DNA from: a virus
DNA length: 29,068 bases
Direction: 5' to 3' (one strand)
IMG/VR virus record: IMGVR_UViG_3300027796_000037
Coordinates: 1 to 29,068 of that record
Translations under genes and position numbers: made by a program
The notes under the pieces: model-generated
Databases searched by the model: none
Told to the model about the DNA's origin: nothing
What the model saw: the letters and a program-made list of their open reading frames with translations, nothing else
Part shown: one piece after another, positions 1-9,482 of the stretch
How positions within the stretch are numbered: position 1 is the stretch's first letter
Layout: each line of letters opens with the position of its first letter

Positions 1-1614
1 TTGTAGGTCTAATAGATCAGTCTTTATCTTTGATACAGGAATGAGTGGTGAAATATATGATTGATTAAACTTTGTTCCAAGATCACCCAACGTATTTTCA
101 TTCAATTCGATAATCCGTGTTCCTGAGGTTGGAATAAATAAGAAGTGGGAATTGCCATTGGTATCGGTATATTCAAAGAATTGTTTTGCTCCAACATTCC
201 AATCGACTGCCCAATTTCCCCGCTCTGTATCATAAATAATGGTCTTGTCATTCCCGGAAGTTGACGTTGGTACGGAAATAAAAATCTTTGCATCATAAAA
301 ATATGACGCTATTCCTGATATCTTATTTGATATCAAACTTCTCCAATAGGGCCGGATAAGTGATGATCGTTCGTTGGTTCTCAATATTCCGTAAAACTGC
401 TTTTCAGGTCCAAGTGAAAACCATCCCCGTCTATTTGGGAAGGCAATATCATTTGCTGTTGCGACAGTTCCGCTGATTGATTCCGTTCCGAATGATCCGA
501 CTACTTTCTGAGCAGAAGGAACTGAGAATGAGGTATCACCGACTGTAGCTGTTGAAATATCGATCTGCCATACTGCCCCTTGTCCATCGGGTGTTTTACA
601 TAAGACTGTGGCTCTGCCTACACCTTGCCCGGATTGGTAGTGAACAACCTTGACGGGCATCTCACGACCACCTTTTTCAAGATTGATCCACCCACCACCA
701 TAGAAGTCTGAGAAGTTCCCAATATACTGCCCTGTACCAGAAAAATAGACCTTATACTTATCCGTTGAATCATTTGTTGCCCATATCCTATTCCCTGATA
801 CACACATACTCTTAAATTTTGGTGCTGAGGTCGTATTTTGAAGTGGCGGTTCAACATAAGGATTCAATTCAGTCGTTCCATCATCAACAAAGCTCGTACT
901 CGTTGTTGATACCAAGAGTGTTTCATCACCTGATTCATCAGCTAAGTACAATTGATACCTATTCGCTCCTGCTGAGGCTGTCCATCCCCAATAGATTTTA
1001 TCTGTCGTTGAAGTCCATGTATCACGCTTTTTATTACACGTTATTGAAGCCTCTGTTGATCCTACTGTTTCACCAACGTCATTAAGTGCGGTTACTTCTG
1101 CATAATACTTAAAAGATCCACTTGAAAGACCTGATGCAACAAGTGAAGCGGTTAGATTTGTTGGTGCATCAATTCCTGTATAGGTACTCAGTGATGTTCC
1201 GTTATAGCGAGCGAGTGCATCAGTCCCATTGGCTATATATAAAAATCCTGCAATCTGCATGAAATAACAGGGTGTCCCTTCGGTAAATGTTGCTCCTGAA
1301 ATTTCATTCGCTGTACCACCATCAGTTGACTTCCATGCCTTCCCACCAGCAATAACGACCATTTCTGTTGTTCCATCTGTTTTGACAAATTCAGCAGCAC
1401 CATCAGGAGTAGCAGTATATGTTGCTCCATAATAATTCGTTCCCCACCGTGTTTTCCAAAGTCCGTCACTAACCTGTAACATATTATTCGATTCTTTGGC
1501 GAACTTCGTATCCATCCGAGCTTCATCAATGAGGTTGACGTATCCACCATTGAACTTATCAATCGTGATTGTGACTTTCTTTGCCCCTGATTGTTGTGTC
1601 GGAATAAATTTCAT
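1..1614 (-). CDS. Phage tail structural protein with FN3-like region, partial
   Basis: The frame is open from the ATG at 1614 to the left edge (at least 537 codons), so the C-terminus is missing. I checked several separate stretches codon by codon and found no stops. The N-terminus reads KFNGGYVNLIDEAR and then ESNNMLQVSDGLWKTRWG, a pattern I associate with podovirus tail proteins of the P22 gp10 (stabilisation) type. Residues about 155-265 look like a fibronectin-III-like beta domain (tandem short strands ending DGTTELNPYVEPPL). The rest is beta-rich with many Trp, Gly and Ser residues. The start lies 2 nt after the stop of the preceding gene, with only a weak GGTGA-type site, so translation is probably coupled. 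The role (tail hub, tube or stabilisation) is inferred from position and composition; a structural role is fairly sure. Confidence 0.85.
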   Translation of the reverse strand, partial: MKFIPTQQSGAKKVTITIDKFNGGYVNLIDEARMDTKFAKESNNMLQVSDGLWKTRWGTNYYGATYTATPDGAAEFVKTDGTTEMVVIAGGKAWKSTDGGTANEISGATFTEGTPCYFMQIAGFLYIANGTDALARYNGTSLSTYTGIDAPTNLTASLVASGLSSGSFKYYAEVTALNDVGETVGSTEASITCNKKRDTWTSTTDKIYWGWTASAGANRYQLYLADESGDETLLVSTTSTSFVDDGTTELNPYVEPPLQNTTSAPKFKSMCVSGNRIWATNDSTDKYKVYFSGTGQYIGNFSDFYGGGWINLEKGGREMPVKVVHYQSGQGVGRATVLCKTPDGQGAVWQIDISTATVGDTSFSVPSAQKVVGSFGTESISGTVATANDIAFPNRRGWFSLGPEKQFYGILRTNERSSLIRPYWRSLISNKISGIASYFYDAKIFISVPTSTSGNDKTIIYDTERGNWAVDWNVGAKQFFEYTDTNGNSHFLFIPTSGTRIIELNENTLGDLGTKFNQSYISPLIPVSKIKTDLLDLQ

Positions 1615-1616
1615 AC

Positions 1617-2297
1617 TCAATCACCAAACCCTACTCCGGGTGAAGATAGAAAAGAACTTTCCTGATACCACGTAGGCATCTGATTTATTGTTTTCATCGC
1701 TTCAAGTTTCTGTTGTGCAATCTGAATCTCTGCTTGGTTTCCTTCTTCTTTCTTGAGTTCTGCAAGTGCGTAATAGACCGCAAACATTGGATCGCTCATC
1801 TCGAAAGTATCAGTTCCAGTAGTTAGTTTTGTTGCTTTCTTATAGAACTGGTAATTGATCGTTTCATCGCCCGTAATCGTGCAGTTTGGATTAAATTCAA
1901 GTGTTGGTGATCCATCCATCAGGAAATAACACCAATTTCCGCTGTCATTTTCATAGAGTTGTAAGTCCTCAGGCCGGATCACTTTATATGCAACTTTTCC
2001 TGTTCCGCTTCCAAGCCAAACAAAGCCACAAGCCGGGAATCGAAATAGCGTTGGACAAGTATAGCTGTGATCTCCTGCTACCGTTGTTTTATCTCCATCT
2101 GCTGCACTTGCAAGACTGACAAATAACTCATTCCATAAAATACCTTCTTCTTTTTCCCATACGTTGATTGCGATATTGGCAAGATCAGTCCAAACTAAAT
2201 AATCTTCTTCTCCTGAGGTTGGTTCTGTTGAGGATGAGTTGTAGAGTGTATTAAGATAGCTGATAAAATCTGCAAGTGTTGATGTGATAATTGCCAT
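1617..2297 (-). CDS. Putative head-tail adaptor (gp4-like)
   Basis: The product is 226 aa. The ATG at 2297 is chosen because GAAGGAG lies 5 nt upstream; a longer reading (start 2318) would use leader and terminator sequence. The N-terminus ADFISYLNTLYNS is helical and followed by EDYLVWTDLANIAINVWE, similar in kind to small podovirus adaptors that bind the portal. The middle is beta-rich (FRFPACGFVWLGSGTGKVAYK) and the C-terminus is a helical AVYYALAELKKEEGNQAEIQ segment. It is the first gene after its own promoter and terminator module and sits directly before the gp10-like tail gene, the same order as adaptor and stabilisation genes in P22-like phages. The family call is inferred from position and general look rather than a diagnostic motif. 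Confidence 0.7.
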   Translation of the reverse strand: MAIITSTLADFISYLNTLYNSSSTEPTSGEEDYLVWTDLANIAINVWEKEEGILWNELFVSLASAADGDKTTVAGDHSYTCPTLFRFPACGFVWLGSGTGKVAYKVIRPEDLQLYENDSGNWCYFLMDGSPTLEFNPNCTITGDETINYQFYKKATKLTTGTDTFEMSDPMFAVYYALAELKKEEGNQAEIQIAQQKLEAMKTINQMPTWYQESSFLSSPGVGFGD

Positions 2298-2316
2298 ATA
2301 TTCTCCTTCAAACCAC

Positions 2317-2345
2317 AAAAAAAGACAGCCCTTTTCAAGGCTGTC
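2317..2345 (-). terminator. Leader intrinsic terminator, module 4
   Basis: On the minus strand GACAGCC and GGCTGTC form a perfect 7-bp stem with an 8-nt loop, followed by seven T and then GTGG. It lies between the promoter at 2385-2412 and the gene starting at 2297, so it would stop transcripts before that gene unless bypassed. A separate small hairpin (TCCGC, loop GTGAT, GCGGA; 2350-2364) lies just upstream in the same leader. Confidence 0.8.
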
Positions 2346-2384
2346 CGAATCCGCATCACGCGGACATTGACGTTCCTAAGTCCG

Positions 2385-2412
2385 ATATTATTATTTGATC
2401 AAAAAAAGTCAA
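2385..2412 (-). promoter_or_regulatory. Sigma70-like promoter, module 4
   Basis: The -35 box TTGACT (2412-2407) and -10 box TAATAT (2390-2385) are separated by 16 nt. The promoter begins just after the TAG stop (2417-2419) of the large virion gene. Predicted transcripts would start near 2378, form the 5' hairpin at 2350-2364 and meet the terminator at 2317-2345 before reaching the adaptor gene. Three other places in the window have the same layout. Confidence 0.7.
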
Positions 2413-2416
2413 GTGC

Positions 2417-5400
2417 CTATACAAGCGTTGTCCCGACTTTTGGCCCTTTGATCTTCTTAAATGAAATCGGTTTCATTTTCGTTGATGCAATCTTGATTGT
2501 TTTACTCTTTGCAGTCTTTGGTTTTGCTAACTTTGCAATCTTGATATTCTGCACCTTTGATGTTTTTGGAAGGGAAATATTGAACTTCTTACTCGCTGAC
2601 TTCTTGAACGTGATTTTCTTTAGTTTCTTTCCCGATCCATAGGATGAATATCCAGCAAGAGGGGGTAATCCTAGTTTTTCTCTTTGTGCATTGTTATATG
2701 CGGTATTTGCATCAAGATATTCTCGAACCCCCGGATATGTCCAATTCTTTGCATCCATCGCTGCTTGAACATCTGCCGATGCTATTGGCCGTGAGGATGA
2801 TTGTGAATTAGGTAATGGGTTTTCATCAAAATACTGACTTCGAATATCAAACATCGCAACAAGATCGGGATATGCTTTGGTCATTTCTTTTCTATCTTGT
2901 GATCCTTCCGGCAATGATTCATACCGCATATACCGCTTCGCTGTTTCATAATCCACAAGATATAATGGATCAATCGCTTTTCCTGTTCGTGCTGCGGTTT
3001 CTAATTCTGTCTTTTGTTTTGCCTCAAATACGCTTGGATATGTTAAATATATCTGATACTTTAATATTCGGGTGTCTGGATCATTTGAATCTGATTTTGG
3101 AATTGCGTTATATGCCTGTTGTGATTGGGTATCTAATTTTTTGTACGCTTCATCTTTTGCACCATAATAATATTTTGTGTCGATTTGTTTTTGTGTATAG
3201 TACCGTATCGGCAATTCCATTGCCCGTGATAATCGTTGATATGCCGGGTCTTTCTGATTAGTTGGACTGAATAATTCTTTTAAGTATGGATGATTAAATT
3301 GATTTGCATAATACTTAAGATTTTTAATCCATTTACCCATTGGAGCATCACTATCTTCTGATATTTGCTTTCCAAAATAATCCTCGTTTTTCATAATATC
3401 AAACGCTGGTTTAATTGGCTGGGATAATAACGTACCACCGACATCTTTGACTGCTGTTGTTACATCACCTTTTAGAACATTTCCAATGGTTCTAGCTCCT
3501 AATCTTGGAAGCGTAGCGATTGATGATAAGAACGGAATTGCAACAACAGTATCATCATCTGTGTTTCCAGTTATTTTTGACAAAGGAATCATCAATTTAT
3601 CTTCCATCCCTTGTGGGTTTTCTGTCATTCCATGTCCTGTCAACATTCTATTTGCTTGATCCATTGCGCCAATCGTAATAGCTGCACCAGCAAGAAATTT
3701 TGTATTATTTATATTTTCAGGAGCTAATGGATTTTTCAGACCTTTAATAGAGTTGACCCAAAAATTGACAATAGATTCTCTATATTTCGGTGCAAAGAAA
3801 AATGTTTTTACTGCCGCTCTTATTGTAGGGTTTGATGTTGCATCTTTATAGATTCCAGATGATCCATAAAAGTTTTTTACAGCTTTTGCAGCAATAGAAT
3901 CAGCTTGTTCTAACGAATACCCTTTTTTCTGTAAAGAGTTCGATATATCTTCAAAAAAATGTATCTGTAATGCCGGACTGAATCGTTTGAATGTCGGATC
4001 ATTGACTACCTTATTCCAAACATTTCCCAATACTCCCAATCCTTGTGGTGCAGACAGATCATTTATTGACCGACCAATGTTTACGGATATGTCATTCTGT
4101 TGCATCCGCTTAATGGTATCTATTTTAGAATCAAAATATTTTCTTCCAGCAAATAACGATTGAATTGGTGATTTTATTCTTCCTGCAAGAACTTCCTTAA
4201 GCATTTGTGCAGAAGTCCAAGCATTTACTGGTGTTCCCGGTAATCCACCTGACATAGTAATATCTTGAACTTTTCCTGATACATTTGATCCAAACTTAAG
4301 CAATGGGTTTACCGATGCTTTTTCTCCAAATACCTTATTTATTTCATCGGCAATTTCTTTTGGTGCATACCAACTTCCAATGAATGTTTTTCCTTCATCT
4401 ACCATTTGTGAAGACTGTGGAAATCCAATGGCTCGTACTGGTCTGAATCCAGAATCTTTAGCTCCAACTGCTGCCGGAACAATAAGACCCTGATCTTTTA
4501 ATTGCGTAAACGCTTCCATTCCATTTTGTACTTTTAATAATTGTTTGATTTGATACCCTAATATTTGTCTTGGATCAGTATATCGGGGAGTAAGACCCAT
4601 CTTTATACCTTCTTCATACGAAGGAATAGTCCTTGAGTTATTCAATCCATATTTGAACTTAAATTTTTGATATTGTTGTTGAACTTGTGTCGCTCCCTCT
4701 TTCCAAATATGAGATACATGATCCCGTAAATATCGAATATCCATTCCAGATTCTTTTGCTTGTGCAAATACCTGATCATCTAATTGTCGGTATTTATCTG
4801 CAAGAGGTTTTAGGTCTTCACGAACGTTTCCAGATTCCAAACCCTTAATCAATTCTTCTGCTTGAGTTTTGTTAGTTTTATCAAACTTTGTTCCGAACTG
4901 GTATCCTTCAAGTTCTGCGTTTTTATTATTACCTAGCCAACGGGATATAATTGATTTCCATTCTTTTTGGTTCCCCTCTGTTTTTATCTGTGCTGTTGCT
5001 TTCATTTGTTCAACATCAGTATTATTTATTCTTTGTGATTGATTTGCTTCTATTTGCGTTTTCCCTGTAATTGGTGTTCTATTCTGAACCATTGCATCCA
5101 TTTCAGCCTCAAAATTGCTTTTTTGTGGTATAATAGGCTTTGATGTTAGAGAATTTTTGTTATCTAGCAATGCTGTTTGTTGGTCTATTTTTACTTTTTG
5201 TGTATCTAAAGGACTGGAATCAACGGAAGTATTGGCAAGACCACGATTATTTTTTCCTAATTGTTGGGGGTTTATTTGTGCTTGGTTCTTGTTATTGTTT
5301 AATAATTTAATATTTTGCTTTGTCTTAACTCCCCCTATCTCTCCCCCTACTGGTGAGGATGGTTTAGAAATGCCTAATTCTGTTTCAACTGCAATCTTTG

Positions 5401-6373
5401 GATCAACTTTACGAACTGATTTTATTGACATTCCTACTTGCGGAAGTTTCCGTTGTAATTCTGCTGCTTTGGAAACAGCTAATTGATTGCGATAATATTT
5501 GTATAAATATTCTTCGACTTCTTCTTGGGACTTAAACTGTTTCATCCATGAAGGCCGAAGTTTTGAATCACTAGACAATAGTTGTTTTGTCCATGTTTTC
5601 GCTTGTGTTCGTGCATCACCTTGAATCTTATCGATAATGACTTTTCCTGTTCGTGCGATAGCTGATGTTCCTGCACCTAATACTCCACCAATAACAGCAC
5701 CCGTTCCTGCACCCATGATGGTTCCCTTGAGTTGATTCCATTCTGAATCCTGATTCTGTCTTGCTCCACCCAATGCTCCAAACGCTCCACCCATTTGAGC
5801 ACCTTGATACGCTCCTTGTTTAATCGACTGCATTAGAGGGTTTTTAATATATTGTGGTTGGTTAATAACTGAACTGATCCCTTGTTTGATTGCTTTTGGT
5901 GTACCAAGTGTTCCAACACCTTCTAATATTCCGGCAGTCTTTCCGATAAACTCTGTTGGTGTTTTTGACTGTGGAAGTCGGTATGCGTTATATACAAACT
6001 GCGGAAGTGCATTGGCATACCCTTCTCCAATTCCTGTTCCAACGTTTACACCTGCCTTGAATGGCATATTGACTGCATTTCTCACTTGTGTCGGAAGTTG
6101 TGGAAATAAAGGATTTGTATTGGCCCAATTTCTCACTCCCTGAAAATTGACGGGATTCTGTGGAATTGATGCAACAGTCCTTTGAACAAAGTTATGCACA
6201 GGCTCAAAGTTCATCGCTAATTTTGTAGCTCTTGGATGATTTTGTGCAAACTGTTGGATTGCTTGCCGACCTTGCGGAATATCCCGTTGGAAACTCTGAT
6301 ATAACTGTCCAGCGGGTGTTGCGCCTCCAATAAACCCCTTTAGCCTCTCTGCCAAGTCTTTCAATGTAGCCAC
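2417..6373 (-). CDS. Very large putative internal virion / DNA-ejection protein
   Basis: The product is 1318 aa. It starts with GTG at 6373, with AAAGGAGG 5 nt upstream. Residues about 190-250 are Gly/Ala-rich and hydrophobic (GAYQGAQMGGAFGALGG, GTGAVIGGVLGAGTS), like glycine-zipper membrane segments. Residues about 330-450 are polar, Asn/Gln/Lys-rich and probably flexible. The centre, from about residue 530, is helical and resembles the large polyvalent-protein modules found in phage internal proteins. It includes LRDHVSHIWKEG and later FFFAPKYRESIVNFWVN. The last ~75 residues are strongly basic with many Lys-Ile and Lys-Thr pairs, suggesting nucleic-acid contact. I see no transglycosylase motif. 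With the 369-aa gene before it and tail genes after it, a packaged protein ejected with the DNA is the best guess. Length and position support this; the function is not proven. Confidence 0.75.
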   Translation of the reverse strand: MATLKDLAERLKGFIGGATPAGQLYQSFQRDIPQGRQAIQQFAQNHPRATKLAMNFEPVHNFVQRTVASIPQNPVNFQGVRNWANTNPLFPQLPTQVRNAVNMPFKAGVNVGTGIGEGYANALPQFVYNAYRLPQSKTPTEFIGKTAGILEGVGTLGTPKAIKQGISSVINQPQYIKNPLMQSIKQGAYQGAQMGGAFGALGGARQNQDSEWNQLKGTIMGAGTGAVIGGVLGAGTSAIARTGKVIIDKIQGDARTQAKTWTKQLLSSDSKLRPSWMKQFKSQEEVEEYLYKYYRNQLAVSKAAELQRKLPQVGMSIKSVRKVDPKIAVETELGISKPSSPVGGEIGGVKTKQNIKLLNNNKNQAQINPQQLGKNNRGLANTSVDSSPLDTQKVKIDQQTALLDNKNSLTSKPIIPQKSNFEAEMDAMVQNRTPITGKTQIEANQSQRINNTDVEQMKATAQIKTEGNQKEWKSIISRWLGNNKNAELEGYQFGTKFDKTNKTQAEELIKGLESGNVREDLKPLADKYRQLDDQVFAQAKESGMDIRYLRDHVSHIWKEGATQVQQQYQKFKFKYGLNNSRTIPSYEEGIKMGLTPRYTDPRQILGYQIKQLLKVQNGMEAFTQLKDQGLIVPAAVGAKDSGFRPVRAIGFPQSSQMVDEGKTFIGSWYAPKEIADEINKVFGEKASVNPLLKFGSNVSGKVQDITMSGGLPGTPVNAWTSAQMLKEVLAGRIKSPIQSLFAGRKYFDSKIDTIKRMQQNDISVNIGRSINDLSAPQGLGVLGNVWNKVVNDPTFKRFSPALQIHFFEDISNSLQKKGYSLEQADSIAAKAVKNFYGSSGIYKDATSNPTIRAAVKTFFFAPKYRESIVNFWVNSIKGLKNPLAPENINNTKFLAGAAITIGAMDQANRMLTGHGMTENPQGMEDKLMIPLSKITGNTDDDTVVAIPFLSSIATLPRLGARTIGNVLKGDVTTAVKDVGGTLLSQPIKPAFDIMKNEDYFGKQISEDSDAPMGKWIKNLKYYANQFNHPYLKELFSPTNQKDPAYQRLSRAMELPIRYYTQKQIDTKYYYGAKDEAYKKLDTQSQQAYNAIPKSDSNDPDTRILKYQIYLTYPSVFEAKQKTELETAARTGKAIDPLYLVDYETAKRYMRYESLPEGSQDRKEMTKAYPDLVAMFDIRSQYFDENPLPNSQSSSRPIASADVQAAMDAKNWTYPGVREYLDANTAYNNAQREKLGLPPLAGYSSYGSGKKLKKITFKKSASKKFNISLPKTSKVQNIKIAKLAKPKTAKSKTIKIASTKMKPISFKKIKGPKVGTTLV

Positions 6374-6384
6374 AGGAACCTCCT

Positions 6385-7494
6385 TTAGCCGAATATGCTT
6401 TTCTTTTCTTCTGTCTTAGACCCGTATCCTGTTGCGACAGGAAGTTGATAATTTCCTGAGCTGTCAACACTTGGCATCCCGGTATTTAATCCTTGGAATT
6501 GGGGCATACTAGATGCAACGGTTTTCATGTTGGAAATTGCTTCCTGAACCGTCTTTGAGTTATTAAGTGCCCACGTTTCAAGTGTTTGTTGTCGGGATCG
6601 TGCGTCTGCCTGAACAGTCTGCAATTCAGTAAGTGCTTGATTGTATAACTGTTGGGATAGAGCCTGTAAGTCTTTAGACCGATTCAATCCTGACGATGCA
6701 AGACTGGATTTCAGATTTTGCTGTTGCGTAGAGAACCAATCAGCTATTTGTCCCATTCTTGAATTGAGTTCCGTTGATATACGGTTCTTTTCAGAATTGA
6801 AAATATCTCCGATCTGTTGCATCCGTGAATTAGCCTGACCCATAATATCTCCACGTGCTTTTGATCCGAGTTTAGATATGGCGTATGAATATTGATTCGC
6901 TGCGCTGGAATCCCCTGCGCCCCGTGAACCAAGATAAATATTCCCTGACTGGAACAGGTTTTTTACATTTGATCCTAAGTCTTTAAGATTTGATGCTTGC
7001 TGTTCATTGACCTGTCGTTCACTCCCACCCCGTTGAATACCAGCTTGATCGATTGCAAGGTTCGCTGAGTTCGCTGCAAGGCCTTCCTGTTCTTTACGGT
7101 ATCCCGGAAGATCAGTATTCAACATTGAATTGAGTTGTCCTTCATAGGAATCCCATCCTGAATTGATTTGATTTTGCATTTGATTCTGATAATCAGAACT
7201 TCCAGCTTGTTGTGATGCAAAATAATTATCATCCCATTGTCCCGTTGATGGATTTATATGTGGATCAAGATTGTTAGATGAACCACCAGATGAACCACCA
7301 GATGATCCTCCTGTTGGAAGTGGTGTCCATGAATTATTAGGAACCAAACTTCCACTTGATACACCTTGATTTATTGCACTATTATCAACAACTGGATAAT
7401 ATATTGATCCTGAGCCAATATTATTTGAATTGGGTGATAATGGTTGTAATGCACCAGAACTTATTAAACTATTAAAATCAATTTCTCCTGCCAT
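6385..7494 (-). CDS. Putative internal virion protein, coiled-coil rich
   Basis: The product is 369 aa with an ATG start preceded by AAGGAGG. Residues 1-60 are low-complexity (Ser, Asn, Pro, Gly). A Gly-Gly-Ser-Ser repeat follows at about 61-75, probably a flexible linker. Residues about 100-330 are a long Gln/Asn/Ser-rich helical region (NRISTELNSRMGQIADWF, SKDLQALSQQLYNQALTELQ) that should form coiled coils. I find no enzyme motif and no signal peptide. The gene is the first after the promoter module at 7512-7624, and its stop is followed closely by the GTG of the 1318-aa gene, so the two are very likely cotranscribed. Together they look like an ejection-protein pair. The call rests on composition and neighbourhood only. 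Confidence 0.7.
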   Translation of the reverse strand: MAGEIDFNSLISSGALQPLSPNSNNIGSGSIYYPVVDNSAINQGVSSGSLVPNNSWTPLPTGGSSGGSSGGSSNNLDPHINPSTGQWDDNYFASQQAGSSDYQNQMQNQINSGWDSYEGQLNSMLNTDLPGYRKEQEGLAANSANLAIDQAGIQRGGSERQVNEQQASNLKDLGSNVKNLFQSGNIYLGSRGAGDSSAANQYSYAISKLGSKARGDIMGQANSRMQQIGDIFNSEKNRISTELNSRMGQIADWFSTQQQNLKSSLASSGLNRSKDLQALSQQLYNQALTELQTVQADARSRQQTLETWALNNSKTVQEAISNMKTVASSMPQFQGLNTGMPSVDSSGNYQLPVATGYGSKTEEKKSIFG

Positions 7495-7511
7495 ATTCCT
7501 CCTTAAAACAC

Positions 7512-7555
7512 AAAAAATCCCCGTTCAGAAACATAAAACGTTCCCTACTTGAGGA
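7512..7555 (-). terminator. Weak terminator-like leader element, module 3
   Basis: On the minus strand TCCTC can pair with GGGGA, with an inner CGTTT/GAACG stem, followed by ATTTTTT and GTG. The hairpin is less regular than in the other three modules, but the order (promoter, 5' hairpin at 7564-7581, hairpin with T run, then GTG, then ribosome site) is the same. Termination here is plausible, not certain. Confidence 0.45.
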
Positions 7556-7596
7556 CTTGTTTTCCGACAACCTTGTGCCGGTTACTGCCTACTTAC

Positions 7597-7624
7597 AAAA
7601 TAAGTGATTTTCAATTCTTGTCAA
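7597..7624 (-). promoter_or_regulatory. Sigma70-like promoter, module 3
   Basis: TTGACA (7624-7619) and TATTTT (7602-7597) are separated by 16 nt. The -35 box overlaps the TGA stop of the glycosyltransferase gene that ends the sugar cluster. The promoter drives the pair of putative internal virion genes. The following leader has a 6-bp hairpin (CCGGCA, loop CAAGGT, TGTCGG; one G-U pair) at 7564-7581. Confidence 0.75.
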
Positions 7625-8712
7625 GTGCCTTCAATAATCTGCTGAATAAAGTCTGCATATGGCTTGATATTCTGCTGTATTTGCCGATTCTCTTTTACAT
7701 AATTATATGCGTTTGTTCCAATTTCAATTCGTTTCTCCCGGCTTTCAATCAATTCTTTGATAGCTGAATACCATTCCTGAGCTGTTTGTGCGAGGTATCC
7801 TGTCTTTCCATCTTCAATCGTATCAACATATGGTCGGGTGCGTGAGAATACTCCCGGCTTCATCGCTGATGCTGATTCACAGAATTTTATATCACTCTTG
7901 CATCGGTTGTACTTTGTATCGCGTAATGGAACAACCATAATATCCGCTTCATCCATAAAGATAGGAAATCTGTTTTCTATCCACTTATAAATATCTACAT
8001 CGCCAAAGTCATTTTCATACCGTATTCCCCACTTATACTTTAATTCAGGAACATACGATCCAATCGTCTTTAATTTCACATTCGGATAATCTGAGAATAT
8101 TTTATTGATTCCCTCAACAAAGTCTTTATCTAAAAGATCGTCAAAGTGTCCAGTTGCTCCAAAGTGCATGAGGGTAATCTGTTGTCTGTCTTTTGGTGGG
8201 AAGGTTTTACTATACCGTGTAAAGTCGACCTGATTCGGCATGATTTTTACCTTGTCATGGTACTTCCTGCTCTTATCGACTATCACATTTCTCAAATACG
8301 GGTTCGTTGTAGTTACTCCATCTACATCGCTAATAATACAACTGAGAATATAATCTGCATTGAGTTTCTTGAATTGCTCATACGTTATATTATCTTTTTG
8401 AACAAACCATATTGCATCATCTACGTCTAATATAATTTTCTTCCCCTCTCCCCGGACACACGCACCCATCGCTGCGTACTGCCAATCAAGCACCGTGTAA
8501 TTGAGAAATACCGCATCATATTCTTTTGCAATTTCCAACCAACTGTCTTTCTTGTCATTGTGAATGTCGTACAATGTTACTTCAAAACGTACATCACCAT
8601 TCTCATACCCATTAAGGTACTTCATTGGTTGAATAACCCGTGCATAATCCACTCCTGATGTCCGTTCTTTTGTCTGATGGCTTGGTACTGCATAGATTTT
8701 ATATGTCTTCAT
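7621..8712 (-). CDS. GT-B (GT4-like) glycosyltransferase
   Basis: The product is 363 aa. The ATG at 8712 follows a purine-rich GGGGGG ribosome site and overlaps the preceding stop by 4 nt. The N-terminal half has LDVDDAIWF, seen in GT4-like enzymes, and a Rossmann-type start. The C-terminal half holds the usual GT-B donor-site pattern KSDIKFCESASAMKPGVFS and then DGKTGYLAQTAQEW, as in GT4 enzymes (the E-x7-E region followed by the NG-loop). It probably transfers a nucleotide-activated sugar in the cytoplasm, but the donor and acceptor cannot be read from sequence. It is the last gene of the sugar cluster and is cotranscribed with it. The fold call is firm; specificity is unknown. Confidence 0.85.
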   Translation of the reverse strand: MKTYKIYAVPSHQTKERTSGVDYARVIQPMKYLNGYENGDVRFEVTLYDIHNDKKDSWLEIAKEYDAVFLNYTVLDWQYAAMGACVRGEGKKIILDVDDAIWFVQKDNITYEQFKKLNADYILSCIISDVDGVTTTNPYLRNVIVDKSRKYHDKVKIMPNQVDFTRYSKTFPPKDRQQITLMHFGATGHFDDLLDKDFVEGINKIFSDYPNVKLKTIGSYVPELKYKWGIRYENDFGDVDIYKWIENRFPIFMDEADIMVVPLRDTKYNRCKSDIKFCESASAMKPGVFSRTRPYVDTIEDGKTGYLAQTAQEWYSAIKELIESREKRIEIGTNAYNYVKENRQIQQNIKPYADFIQQIIEGT

Positions 8713-9482
8713 ATTCCCCCCTGTGTTTCATCGATGAATTGGTCAAGTCTGATAGAAAAAAGGTCGTACAGGTCAACGTAGTGGCTTCTGAACTCATCAA
8801 TATCGAGTGTTTTCTCCTCTCCAAGTATTCCAATCCCATTTAATCCCGGTTCATACTTGCGTAATTCATTCTCATCATATTCTCCGTAATACATCACTCT
8901 GCATCCGCAAAGTCGGGCAACTTCCATCATGGCGGAAATCTTGTCGTAACAGTACATGACTTGGCACTCGTTGAGTAAGTCTGCTAATGCTCCCTGATCT
9001 GATGAAAACTCACGTGTCAGTTCTATTGATCCTTCCGGGTGTTGTCTTCTATTTGTCCCTTTACCAATTAAGTAACAGGTCTTTGTCCGTTTCTTTTTCT
9101 GATCTTTGAATAGGTGCATATTGAGGATCGGTAGGAATAAAACATGATCTTCTTTTACCCCAACCGTATCAAAGAGTTTTGAAAAGACATATATAGAATC
9201 AGTTGGATCAAAGGATGTTGGTCCGGGTGTAAAGTTTCCATATTGATCTGTTGCTCCCATAACACCGGGTGTATTAAGAAGATACCGAACAACAGTCTTT
9301 GCACCCATTGGATTGCCATGTACGATCTCAGGATAAACTGCGATCCGATCAACATTCGGATACCTATTCATGTAGGCAATCTGTCCTTTAGCAAGAAGCC
9401 ACCCATATAGTCCCCACATGACACGAATACCACCAGAAGTAGGATCGAAGTCAGGACTACTCAATACATAGGGTTTATACAT
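8709..9482 (-). CDS. Putative GT-B glycosyltransferase
   Basis: The product is 257 aa. The ATG overlaps the preceding stop by 8 nt and has AAGGTGG 3 nt upstream. The N-terminus SGGIRVMWGLYGWLLAKG is the Gly-rich acceptor-side loop typical of GT-B enzymes. The centre (VLFLPILNMHLF, then KTCYLIGKG) and the later EVARLCGCRVMYYGE resemble the inter-domain and donor-binding parts of WsaF-like or GT4-like transferases, though the protein is shorter than usual (about 350 aa). It may use a reduced C-terminal domain. It lies between two other transferases in an overlapping operon, so a role in building the same glycan is likely. Confidence 0.7.
   Translation of the reverse strand: MYKPYVLSSPDFDPTSGGIRVMWGLYGWLLAKGQIAYMNRYPNVDRIAVYPEIVHGNPMGAKTVVRYLLNTPGVMGATDQYGNFTPGPTSFDPTDSIYVFSKLFDTVGVKEDHVLFLPILNMHLFKDQKKKRTKTCYLIGKGTNRRQHPEGSIELTREFSSDQGALADLLNECQVMYCYDKISAMMEVARLCGCRVMYYGEYDENELRKYEPGLNGIGILGEEKTLDIDEFRSHYVDLYDLFSIRLDQFIDETQGGI

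Noticed and set aside
2815-3261. 148-aa plus-strand ORF, the longest on that strand
   Set aside because: It lies fully opposite the 1318-aa virion gene, has no ribosome site and looks like low-quality hydrophobic translation; an antisense shadow.
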